From positions 18,540,956-18,604,955 of the forward strand of contig OX243817.1 in the NCBI GenBank assembly GCA_945859605.1: a stretch of DNA of 64,000 nt, given 5' to 3'. Below, one piece after another: positions 21,741 to 34,400 of this stretch. The notes under the pieces are model-generated. The model had not been told where the DNA came from. It ran no database searches and saw nothing but the letters and a program-made list of their open reading frames with translations. A program made the position numbers and the translations under genes. The DNA comes from Lumbricus rubellus. Its lineage: Eukaryota; Annelida; Clitellata; Crassiclitellata; Lumbricidae. Each line of letters begins with the position of its first letter. The stretch's first letter is position 1.

Positions 21741-22004
21741 CAAAAAGAAAAGTCATAAACATATACCTTGTAAAATGATATTCACAAAGACTTGTTACAG
21801 AACTTCTAAAGAATTCACCCTTGATTTCAACTGTTCACACTTTCAGACGTAACAGTTTTACTATCAGCAGGTTTGTTAACAACTAGTTCCTATAAGTTCC
21901 ATATCGATTACAACAAACCTGCAGCGGCTCAAATACTAACAACGACGAGAGGAGGAAGCAGAACAAAACATTTTAAATGTTCGAACACTAAAGACTAAAT
22001 AAGA

Positions 22005-22170
22005 TTAGGTCAAGTCAAATTGTCTAATCTAGGTCAAGTCAAAGTGTCTAATCTAGGTCAAGTCAAGTTGTCTAATTTAGGTCAAGTCAAATTGTCTAAT
22101 TTAGGGCAAGTCAAATTGTCTAATTTAGGTCAAGTCAAATTGTCTAATTTAGGTCAAGTCAAATTGTCTA
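22005..22170. repeat. 24-bp minisatellite in the mitofusin 3' flank
   Basis: About seven copies of TTAGGTCAAGTCAAATTGTC plus TAAT. The array lies about 180 bp beyond the mitofusin stop codon and so may be in its 3' UTR. The 24-bp period leaves one frame open, which is not a gene. Confidence 0.85.
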
Positions 22171-22350
22171 CGACACACTCAATAGTCCTTCGATTCATCA
22201 TCATCATTAGCTTTAAGCTGCTGTTAAATTTGCACAGTCTACTTGATATTTACAAGAACATCAACAAGAACAGTGCTGGGCGCGCAGAGACAGAGTAGAC
22301 GAATAGCCCCGATTCTTTTCTACAGAAAACTCAGAAAGCGAGTGGGTATT

Positions 22351-22426
22351 TTACAGACGGCTCTCGGGTTTCAGGAACTGAAGAATGAAGTTGTCAAGTT
22401 CGGTATCAATGTACTGAGCTTTATTC
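22351..22426 (-). CDS. MFN: Mitofusin exon 16 (stop codon)
   Basis: Encodes the last 24 residues ([20 protein letters not shown] then ESRL) and TAA at 22353-22351. The acceptor is a T-run followed by AG at 22428-22427. It aligns with vertebrate [20 protein letters not shown]. Confidence 0.93.
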
Positions 22427-25400
22427 CTAAAAAAACCCCAGAAAAAACGTTACAACAACAACTGTAAGCAAGTAAGTATGCACTTCATTGAACTGCCTGC
22501 AAAACACACTGCAGGAACTGATTGCATGCATAACTTAACAGTCACAGTAAACAGACAACACATGTGACTTTGTAAATGCTAGCAATATATCTTACTACAG
22601 GTGTAGGCCTAAGCAAATTTCTAATCTATCAGTTTCATATGTTTGCATGAATTTTCTGAATGAAAGGGATAGGTCAAAATATAGAGAACCATTTCCATTA
22701 GCAATTAAATTTAGCACTGTATATATAAGCAACACCTAATATCAAAAAGCTCGCTTTGAGAAGTCCTATATGTTGTTCCATTTTCAAATTATAAGGCTAC
22801 ACAGTCAGCATATAACGTCACCAAACTATACTGCACATAATTTTTTATGGTTGCCAATGCGCATCATCAACTACCAAAAAACTGAACTCTTCGTACAGTT
22901 TACCACCTTGAAGCGAGAGTCAGTACTGTTCATATGGTAGCTCCGTATGCCTGACAGGCCATTTTAGGCAGTTCCTGATCCAATGACATTAACATTTTAC
23001 ATCAAACGTCAAGTTTCCAAATTGTTTGTATGTGCACTTGTTATAGCGCCCCTTCAAGCTCTCTCTACTCAGAGGCGCTCCCGAATGCAGAGCGGACACT
23101 ACATCAAAGTTTCACGCCGAAGCACTAAGCAATTACGAGTGAAGGACTTGCCCAAGGTCCTTACGTGGCGAGGTGGATTCGAACCTCGAACCTTCCGGCT
23201 CCAAGGCAACGACGCCACCACTACGCCCCATGAAATGTGTATGTGAAATGTGAGTGCTTCGCTTGCATCATCAATTCACTAAATTCCTTACTCACATGAA
23301 AATTCTATGTTGCGGATGGGAGCGCACAACAACAATACATACTTGAGAAATGATGCCTTTTTGTTCGCCTCTTTCAGCTGTTCTATGGACACTCCAAGAG
23401 TCTGAAGTTCGTCCTTGAGTTTCGTCTTCGTCAAGTTGACTTGATGGCACAGGCGATCAAACGCAGAATTCAATTCACTGCAAATTAGCATTCACTCATG
23501 AGACTTAACTTAACAATGTCAGCTCAACTCTAATGTAGCTGTTTTAAGCAAACTACTGATCAGAAAGAACTGATTTTAAACAAACCAGATCTGCATAATA
23601 CAATTCAATTGAAATCTTATAATATCTCCTGAGTTACAAACCCAGAGGTGCAGTCATTAAGTCATATAACATCATTAAGTCATATAACATCATTAAGTCA
23701 TATAATGTCATTAAGTCATATAATGTCATTAAGAACAGATAATCTGTCAAACATTGCAGAGCTCTCGGTACGTAAAGCATCACCAGTGGACAAATTAATG
23801 CCGACTAGAACCTAACTGGATTTAGACGAAACTCATTGAAATAAATTGACTACATAAAATTCATTTAAAAAAATAAACACTGGATAAAGAAACTAGATTT
23901 ATATACACGAAATGAAGTTAAACAAAATAGAATGCATTCACATTAAAATGATTTTAAACAAACTTAGATTTACTTATGACATAAAATTCATTTAAAATAA
24001 ACATTGGATAAAGAAACTAGATTTATACACAGGCGAAATGAAGTCAAAAACAAAATAGAATGCACGCACATTAAAATGATTTTAGACAAACTTAGACATG
24101 TAAATTAACATAAAACATAGCAAAACAGTCAGACGTACGTTTTAACCTGGTGACTGCAATTTTTACTCGTGAGGTCGACAATCAGCCGCAGCTTACTGCC
24201 AGCGTAGTCAACGTACTGTCGCTTGAACGTCTGCTCCTTTGCCTTTGACGTCCACATCAGACGTTCGTAGACGTACAGCAGACCGTAGACCGCGCCTCCC
24301 ACTGCTATCACTCGCCATCCAGCTGCTTTGCCCAGCTGCAATAACACATGTGCAAAGATTTCAAGTCTTCGTTCCACCACACAAAACCCAGAAAACATCG
24401 ACACATTCTCAACAAAAAGTTTTCATATTCACAAGTATTTGTTTTCAGTTATTCATTACTGTACATAGGGAAACAAGAACTTTTCTGCAATCTGTCATCA
24501 CCTAGTATGATTTAATTTTTTTCATTTCGGCTAACTTGGTTAATTATTCTTGGAAATTGTTTACTTGGGTGACCATCCCTTTAGGGTCCCCCTTTGTAGC
24601 CAATGCATGTATATTTTCTACTTTTGCTGTCATCTTGTTTTCTGGTTGCAATAAAAGTGAATTGATTGATTGGTATAAATTTTTTTTTAAATATTAAATT
24701 TTTTCTTGGCATGTTACTTACGAGTGCTGCGATGGCCAAGACGCCAACAGTCGTTCCTGAGTATAGCGATGAAAAGGTCGTGAGAAGTGTAAGCATGAGT
24801 TCATTATCCTCCTGCACGACCTGTTGCAATGCTGGACCAGATGAATCGTGAGACGACATTGATATCGGCCGTTGAATCTAAAAATTTAAATGGCAACAAT
24901 ATTATTAATTCAATCTCTCTGGTAATTTAATTACAACGTAAATAACACAAAGAGAGAATGATAAAATAACAGATTTGAATTAATATCTATTTGCAACAAT
25001 GCTCTGAGCTCTCAGATACTGAGAAAACTAATATAACATTGTTTTGCCATTGTTGTAGTCGTGAGCGCTTCTCAGTAGGAATCACATTTATAGTGGTGCT
25101 ATATAAACATCCAATAACAATAATTGGGGTGTGGTGTAGTGGGCATGTTCGTTGCCTTGCAGCCTGAGGGTTGCAGGTTCGAATCCACCCCAAGCTACTG
25201 GGTAGGGACCTTGTGCAAGTCCTTCACTCACAATTGCTCAGCGCCTCGGCATGAAACTCCAATTCAGTGTCCGTGCTGGAATCAGGAGCGCTTCTGAGAA
25301 GAAAACCTTGAAGTGGCACTATAACAAGTGCACATACAAACAAACAAAACAAACAAACAAACAATTAGAATCACCTCAGTGTATCTTCTCATTCTCTGCT

Positions 25401-28400
25401 GAACTCCTTTCACGCCAAGAAATCGACGCATCAAGCTCGTTACGCCGAATGAAAAACGGAATTCGATGTCTTCACAGAAGTCGGCACAGAAATTGCGACA
25501 GTCGAGATGAAACGCCATTTCGAACTTCTTTACCGGAACGAGACCTGAGACAACCTCACCCCGCGATTCACTCGGAATCAGTGCTACGAGTTGCTCTGAA
25601 ATAAAATAATAATGACAACACGCTTAACAATTCAATCAATTAGTCAATCAATCCAGTGCTAAAAGTGTACAAAAAGAAGTGCCCGGACACCCCTTACCTT
25701 TCCAAAAGAAGTGCCAGGACGCCCCTTACCTTTAAAAAGAAGTGCCAGGACGCCCCTTACCTTTCCAAAAAGAAGTTCCAGGACGTCCCTTACATTTTCA
25801 GGTGTGCTGGCCAAATAAGTGGCAGGACGGCATAGTTATTTGAAAATAAGTGCCAGGACGCCGTCCATGACCGTCCTGCCACACTTAAGCCCTGAATCAA
25901 TCGTAATTTATATAGCACCCCTCAATGTCTGAACACAAAGGGTCTCCTCACCTAAATCAAGAGGGAAAAAGTCGCACAGACAAAACAAAGCTGAGAGCAA
26001 GAGTTGGCGTTGGGTTTTAAATATGACAATTTCAAAATTTGTAAGTTTTAATCTGGTTCATAAACGTATGTTTTAACTTCAACGCCATCGAATAAATGCC
26101 GACACACGTAGAGAAACAAATAAAATAAGCAATCAGTGCACTTAGATTAATGAACAGTCTACAAACAATGAGCAAGAAGAGAGATCTAAAGTTTCAAAAT
26201 TTTTAAACTTTTTACGCTAACAACATGTACAACTCAAGCTGTCTTATCTTCCATTGGTGAAAGCATATTATTTATTTATTTCTCGCATTTGCTATATAGC
26301 GTCGCTTCAAGGCCATATGTTGCACGGGTACGACTTACCCAAATCCAACAACGCTCATGCCCGGATAACCCTTCGAGTGACTTTCACAAGACGTCATCTA
26401 TATCTGTGGCCCCATAGTCATCTATATCTGTGGCCCCACAGTCATCTATATCTGTGGCCCCACAGTCATCTATATCCGTGGCCCCACATTCATCTATATC
26501 TGTGGCCCCACAGTCATCCATATTTATATTTATGATCCCACATTACCTTATCACTCAACATGTACCTGGATTCAGTTTGACATCCGACCAGTAGATGAGG
26601 ATAAATATATATCTGGCCCCAGAGTCATCTGTATTTTGGCCCCCAATCATCTATATCTGCGGCCCTCCTCAGAGTTGGCCATCTCCTCAGAGCAAGTCAT
26701 CATTTACCTGACATTTCGGCCGTTGTGTTCTCTATGGTTGACCTAAGCGCACTTGAACAGCGGTTCTGAAGATTCCGACCTAGACCATTTTCTACATGTG
26801 CATGCAACTCCTAGCAGCAGAAAGCAAAATCATGCACACACACAATGAAAAACAAACTGCAAAACAACAAAAATCCAACCAATAACACACACACACACAC
26901 ACACACAAAAAGGCAATGAATGTGCAACAAAAATTGAACGACACTCATGACAGAAAATCAATGGTGGTGACATTATCGCTTACTACGAAAAATTGTAACA
27001 TAGGCACAATCACAAAGAAATGTGAATCAGATACGTAGCCAATCAGTTGCATTGTGAAAGAGAAACAAGCAAGCAATGTACAACACAGGTAAAAAAAAGT
27101 ACGTAGAAGAGGATTGTGGACAGCAGTTCCTGTGTGTAAGAAGAAACACGTCCTCAAAATATGGTGCATGTGGTATTCTCTCCAAGGCAGTACCAGAGAA
27201 GTCAGAGTTGCAGCAGCTGTCAATCCATCCAAAACCACCCATACACTGAGCAAACCAGTGAAATACAGATGCCAGGTATAGGAAAAACACAGAAAACCAT
27301 AACATAAAACACACTTGGCAACGATGCAACACTGGGTACGGGAAGCAACAACAGGCAACGGAAATCACACGTTGTTCGGTTGCCCGTTACCTTCGACTTC
27401 GTCGCTGATGAGGTCAATGACCTGATGGACAAATGGACTGCAGCGGATCTGAAGGTTGCGAGTGATTGCCTGATCCAAGTGACAGTGCAGCTCCTTCACA
27501 ATTATTATTATCATTAGACGTTACTATGGCAACTATTCATAGCCTCCATGAAATCACAATGCAATCACTATTATTATAAGAGGTTACCATGGCAATTAAT
27601 TATTCATAGCCTCCATGAAATCACAATGCAATTATTATAAAAAAGGTTCTATAGCAATTTATAACATCTATGAAAATACAATGCAATTCTTATAAGAGGT
27701 TACTACGGCAATTCATAGGCTCTGTGACATCACAATGCAATAATTAGCATAAAAGGTTACTATGGCAATTCATTGGCTCTATTAAATAGCAATGCCATTA
27801 TTATAAGAGCCTACTACATGGCAATTTATAGATTCTATAACTTCACAATGTAATAATTATTATAAGAGGTTACTGTGGAAATTTATAGGCTCTATGACAT
27901 CACAGTAATTATAATAAGAGGTTACTATGTCAACGCATAGGCTCTATGAAATCACAATGCAACATGTATTATAAGAACTTACTATGGTAATTTATAGATT
28001 CTATGACATCACAATACAATAATTATTATATGAGGTCACAATGGTAATTTATAGATTCTATGAAAGCACAATGCAATTATTATAAAGGTTGCTATGGCAT
28101 CATAGCCTGAAATAACAATGTAATTAATATAAAAAAATAGCCTCTGTGAGAAGGTGAACAACATATGGCCTGTGGGCTAGATCCAGCCACTGGACACCTT
28201 TGAATCAGTCCTTGACATTTCTTATGCCCTTTGTTACATGCCATTAGTTCAGTAGAAAGCATTGAAAGCACGAATAATATTAAAGAAAAATGTAAAACCT
28301 TTTTGTATTGATTTAGCACCATAGGATTAGTGTCAAACCTTTTTGTATTGATTTAGCACCATAGGATTAGTGTCGAACGGTTGATTGAATTCATCAACAA

Positions 28401-31400
28401 GAACGGCCAAACGTCTAATCTCGTCTGTAAGCGCCGAAGACACCTGAAAATTTAATTAATTATTTTTACAGAATTTAATACAAATGTAAAAATACATTCA
28501 AACATTTATCTAAAACTTCTTAGGAACAAACAGAAGTGTTTGCTGGGTCTCATGCTCTCGATCACTCCTCTGGCCATTAAGGACTGCATTATAGACTGCA
28601 GTCTTACTTCAAATGGACTGGAAATATAATGATTCTGTAAAATAATAATAGCATGAATGCCTGTCAAATTGCGAATTGTAAGTTATTAACACGTTGACCG
28701 CCAAGTACGAGTTAACTCGTACTTCAGCCAGTCATTTAACATGGCGTGTAGGCGGCCAATGTGTTAATTAATAAAAGATGTTCAAAGCTGAAACAAAGAG
28801 GAAGATATATTGAACGTAGACGGTATACCTTGCGTTCGACTTCCTCCGTCATCTGTCTGATTTTGTCTTCGATTTCTTTAGTGAGAACGGTTAACTGTTC
28901 ATCTGTGTACAACAAATGATTCTCCTTCTCCTTCAATCCCCGTTCAAATTGATCCCTTGTAAACAAAAACAAAAGACAATGCGATAAGAGCCACTGATAA
29001 CTCGGCTATCAGGATGGAAGAACAGATAGAGGGAGGGATGAAAAATGGGGAGGGTGGATGGAGGGACAGAGGATTAAAATTAGGGTATGAGTGATAGAAA
29101 GAGGGAGAGGACTTTTGTCACTCACATATCATCTGATGACGCATATCTTGACAGTTTAAAATTGATTTTTAAATGTCTTACAATGGGCAATCATCTAGTT
29201 ATCAATACAAGTTTGTTTGTTTGTATGTGCACTTGTTATAGAACCCCTTTAAGCTCTCACTACTCACAGGCGCTCCCGAATGCAGAGCGGACACTGCATC
29301 GGAGTTTCATGCCGAAGCGCTGAGCAATTGTGAGTGAAGGACTTGCCCAAGGTCCTTACGCGGCGAGGTGGATTCGAACCTCGAAACTTCCGGCTCCAAG
29401 GCAACGACGCCACCACTACACCACCACGCCCCACTAAAGTTAGGTCTTATGAAGCAAGAGATGAGCTGACCAACCTTTGAGATGCCACGGATGACAAGAT
29501 CTGATCCATCATACTGTACAACTCGCGTGTTATCTGCTTCCCGTTATTGGTGTGGTGCGCAAACTTCGTTTCGACAGCGGACTGTGAGATGCATGCCTAA
29601 AAGGTAAGCAGCCGAGTGTCATCATTACACTTCAGGCTATGATGCTAAGTGCATCCTGAGTACACTTCACCAAACAAAATACACTCTCTGTGTTCAAATG
29701 TTTCTTTTCAACCATAAGCACGGGCAGTTTGGTCTCCGTTTTGGGGGGGCTAACCCCGAGTCTGGGCCTTATTGGATGGGGGGGGGGTAACCCCCAAAAA
29801 TGATACCATTTTCATGGCAAAAAGTTGAATCTGGGCCTTCTTGGAGAGGCTTAGTCCCCCCTTAACCCCTGATAAACTCCGTCCATGACCATGAGCATGG
29901 CTATCTAGAACTAGTTTCATGCATGTACGTACACATCAAAATCGGCCTTGTAAAGACCATTCAGAACAGCTCAACAGTCACCTCTGTGGCTTCTCAGCAT
30001 TGTACAAGATGACTAAACCATTCTTGCATGCAATGATGAGGTGCAGTATTAATAGAGGTATTAAACCCCTATCAGCAGGATACAATTCTCCACAAATTGG
30101 ATGTAATTGTCAAAAAACTGAACTTCTGTTGAACAGAAAATGCCCAAATTATTTCAATGCAGAAGCCATCTGATCAGTCACAATTAACTTCCTAATCAGT
30201 ACTATACAAAATAACAATTTACATTGTAAGTGGCACCATAATCCATGAGTGAAAACTTATTCTAATTGAACATATATTACAAACCGTTACCTCAAATTTT
30301 CGTTCGAAATTGGCAAACTCAAAGAGACGGCCCTGATATCCCTCGTGCATTTGTTCAGAGGGCGTGGGAGTGCCTCTGTCTTGGTTGACGCGAGACGTCA
30401 GCGCCTCTCTCGCCGAAACGAAGAAAACGTGATCCTCTGCCTCATGATGTGGAACAACCTTCAGCTCGTCAGCTAAGAACGCAATGTTGCGTTCCAGATG
30501 CTGTTGTTTTACCTGCACAACAAATGATGTTAGAACAGTCTGTACCACCATCTCAAACTTTAAAAAAATGCTAAACGATTATGAGGCAAGATTTTTTTAA
30601 CTGAAACTCTACCTATAGCAAGCTTAACCCTTTAATGCCGAGATGGTAGTAAATGGTATGGGAAATCCTATACCCTCCGGAATTAAAGGGTTAAAGATTC
30701 TAATAACCATAGATATTTGAAGATAACTTGGCAAATGAGAGCAATAGAAAAAGAAATAATTTGCTAGTCATCTGCACAATCACACAACAGTAGGAAACAA
30801 ATTATTATTATTATTAACCCTTTAACGACCAGTGTGTACTAAAATGCATTGAAAACATATGTAGCTGGTCATTAAAGGGTTAAAAGGGAATGGACAAGAC
30901 ACCAGAAATTAGAAGAAGAACCTTCAATGTTCAACTAAGATTAGTTTGGTTGTAAATACAGAAGTTTTGAGATAGTAGAGTATGTTTTTATCACTGATTG
31001 TACTACTATGAAGGAAAAGCATATCTAACCTCCTGCATTGTCTCAATTTCAGAAGCTGACGCATCCCATCTGTTGTTGAGAATGAAGATATTTGGCTTTG
31101 AAAGACGTTCGCTCACACGATGGAAGAAATTCTTCTCCTGATAAGAAAAATCACTCCGCTTCAGACTTACTGAGTCTTCAATCACATTACTAAAGTGTAG
31201 GTCAGTGAAAGAATGCACTTTTCAAACAAATGAAGTGATTCATTATCACAATCATTTATCTAAACGTCCCAATGAGATAGAACTGTAACATGTTTGCTTC
31301 TCAAAGTCAAATAGAAAAATCAAATTAAACACAAAGAACAAGTGGCACTAATTTTAAAATTGGCAATTCAGTTAGTATGAGACTGGCAGGTGCCTTAACA

Positions 31401-34400
31401 TCTTATCCAATATTAAAAAGTAAATGAAAAATAGAACATAAGGCTCTGGAGAAGGAACTAGATGCCAAGTACAAGTCTATTCTATAGATGATGTTAAAAG
31501 ACACATCTGGTACGACATACCGTCTGCATAAGAGTGGATTCAGCGTTTGCAACCAACACAAACACGTCTGCGTCACGACAGAATTTATCGATCCACGTAT
31601 CCAGATCAGGCGAGACATCAATTCCGGGACTAGTAAAAATAAAACACAAAACTCAACGTCACTTCGCAGTATAATATGCTGACCTATTATCTACAACAAT
31701 CTAAACGTCTGTAGTGCTAAGCAGTGCAACAAAATCTGCAAAATGACTATTATTATTATTTATTATTCAACGAAAAGGTTCAAGTCCCTTGAATAATCAT
31801 GCAGTTTTTCAAAATCATGAATCTAGATTGAAATGCTGAATGGATGACCCGCTGTTCTCCTAACATAAAATTCATAAAATTTAGAAAATCAAAACTTAAT
31901 AAAATAGGACAAATCAAGAATAAACCCAAGAAGCATTTTCTCACAACATGAGACTGTGTTCACATGACACAAATTTCCACAACCATATTCACAAGTTAAA
32001 TCACATCTTCTCTTCAATTCCAATAGTGCCCTCCATTTAACCATATATTTTTCATCTTAATCCTATATCCACTGGTGATTTTGACTCATATACAACAATC
32101 TAAAAATAGTAGACAAAAACTGACACCAATGCATGCAAGCATATACTTACTATGTTCACACACGTGTTGGGCCACTGACGCACATGTCTTTATACGTGAA
32201 GTACATACATGTTACAATGAGGTAACTTACCTGTCTACAAGGACAACGTCATCTCGTAAAAGGCTGCACATGTCCTTCGGCCAACAGATACGAATGAGAG
32301 TGTTGGGATCAAGTTTAAACTTGCTCAACGCACTTGCCAGCTGACTGATCGACTGCAAATAAACCAAACTATAAACTCCTTAACCCTTTAACGCCAGAGG
32401 GTATAGGATTTCCCATACATTTTACTACACTCTCGGCGTCAAAGGGTTAAATGCTTCACTTAAATTGGGCTTTTTTGCTCCCCATTCCCACACTCTTTTC
32501 AATTCCCACACTCTTTTCAACTGACCTGGTTCGAACAATTCTGAGCTGACCCATGGTCATCCATTATGCACATGGATTATGCACATGTATTCAACAAAAT
32601 GTGTAAACCAAGTTATTCATTAAGGTCAGCCGCAAAAGGAAGCAGTGACAGGTGACCCAAAATGCAGCAGCACAGACCTCATGCCCATTTTCCCAGTATG
32701 CAAAATCTGCATCTAAACTTGATAGCATATAGTTATAGTAGTTGTTCATTATAGACTATCAGAATAGACTGTATCGGTATATAGACTGTATGCTAAAAAC
32801 CAACTTCAGTTGGAAAAAATCTTTAGAAGTTAACTGCAAGAAAACCATTCCACTATTATGTCCACATAATTATGATCTATTGAAACAATCCACTTTTCTC
32901 CCTCTATTTCTCACAAAGTCTACCCCTAGATCCCATGGACTACTTACCCAACAAAGGTCTACCTAGAGTTGACACCTTTGCCAGCAGAACTTTTCGTATG
33001 TGAATGTCATACAACCTTGTTCAAATTGTCGCTGCCATTTATATCTCTTCTAAGCTATTGCGCATTAACCTGTAGTTTGATAAATATGCAGATTGCGGAA
33101 TACACATATGTAGTGTTAGAGGGTGCTGTACTACCTGTACACTTTTTCGGTCGTTTGGAGCCTCTTCTGTGATGATAAATGCCTCATTACCATCTGTACC
33201 CTCCACTTGAAGGAAGCAGTTGGTTGTGTGGCCAATACCACTCGGCAGAATTCGATTCCGTAACATGGCGTTGATGACGGTGCTCTTGCCATTCGACGTC
33301 CTAAGCAAAACAGAAAAGCTGCTTAGACGCCTTAGATCAGTGGTTCTTAACCTTTTAAAGCGAGCCAAACCCCAAGAGAAATCCATGACCACTCACCAAA
33401 CCCCCTCAAGATTGAACAATAATTTTTTGGCTCGACATACTGTGTGGTATAAATATATAAGAAAAGGGTAATAGTTGCTTTTAGCATACATCATACATTT
33501 GCTATTTCTGCAGAAAAACGACGAAAAATTAATTATCGGGAGGTTCAGTAAGACATTAGAAGGTTACCAGGATGAACAGCTTTAAATTTGATAAGGAAGG
33601 GCCTGGTAGGCAATCTATTTCCAAAAAATTTATTAAAGAAAAATCAAAAAATAAAAAAGCATATAATTGTTCAATGAATATGTATATATTTTAGTTGACC
33701 TCTGCCAAAACCCTGGCTCTGGCTCATCGAACCCCAGGGGTTCGGTCGAACACTGGTTAAGAACCACTACCTTAGAGCAAACGCACATCTGACACACACA
33801 CACACACAAGTGTAATGCTTAGTTCACACATTTAGAAGCTACGATGCTATCGTGCGTTCAATACATTACATGGAGATATTACCTTCCAAAGAAAGCAACT
33901 TTCATGCGATCCCTGCTCAGTATTTCGCGTATTCCAGCCACTTTGTCGGTGTACTTCTCCAAAAGCTCCACCTCGTCTGCTTTTATCAAACCAGTTTTGT
34001 CATCTGAACATTGAAGAACACAGAAAAGAAATCTTCTTTGCTTTTTTATAAGTTATTTTGGAGAAAAAAGTCAATAGACTTGCTGATTGCAGATGGGATG
34101 AAAAAGCATCAAGATAGATATAAATTAACATGATGATAAAATTATAATTCAGAATTTAAAATTTTTCATAATAACATAAGAAATTCTGAACTTGCAAGAA
34201 TTTGCCAATATCTGGCACAGCAAGTGTTTTGGAAGGCAATGGAGTTAGTCAGTCCATTGAAATGGAAAGGTGAACTAATAAAGAATAATTTTATTATAGA
34301 AATAATTTTATCATCATTATGATGCCGATTTACAGCAAACTGGAAAGACCTCATCATTATAACATCAGTAACAGGTAATAGATGAGTTCACCCTTAATAC

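Noticed and set aside
22020..22298. ORF with repeated LGQVKLSN
   Set aside because: Translation of a 24-bp non-coding minisatellite.
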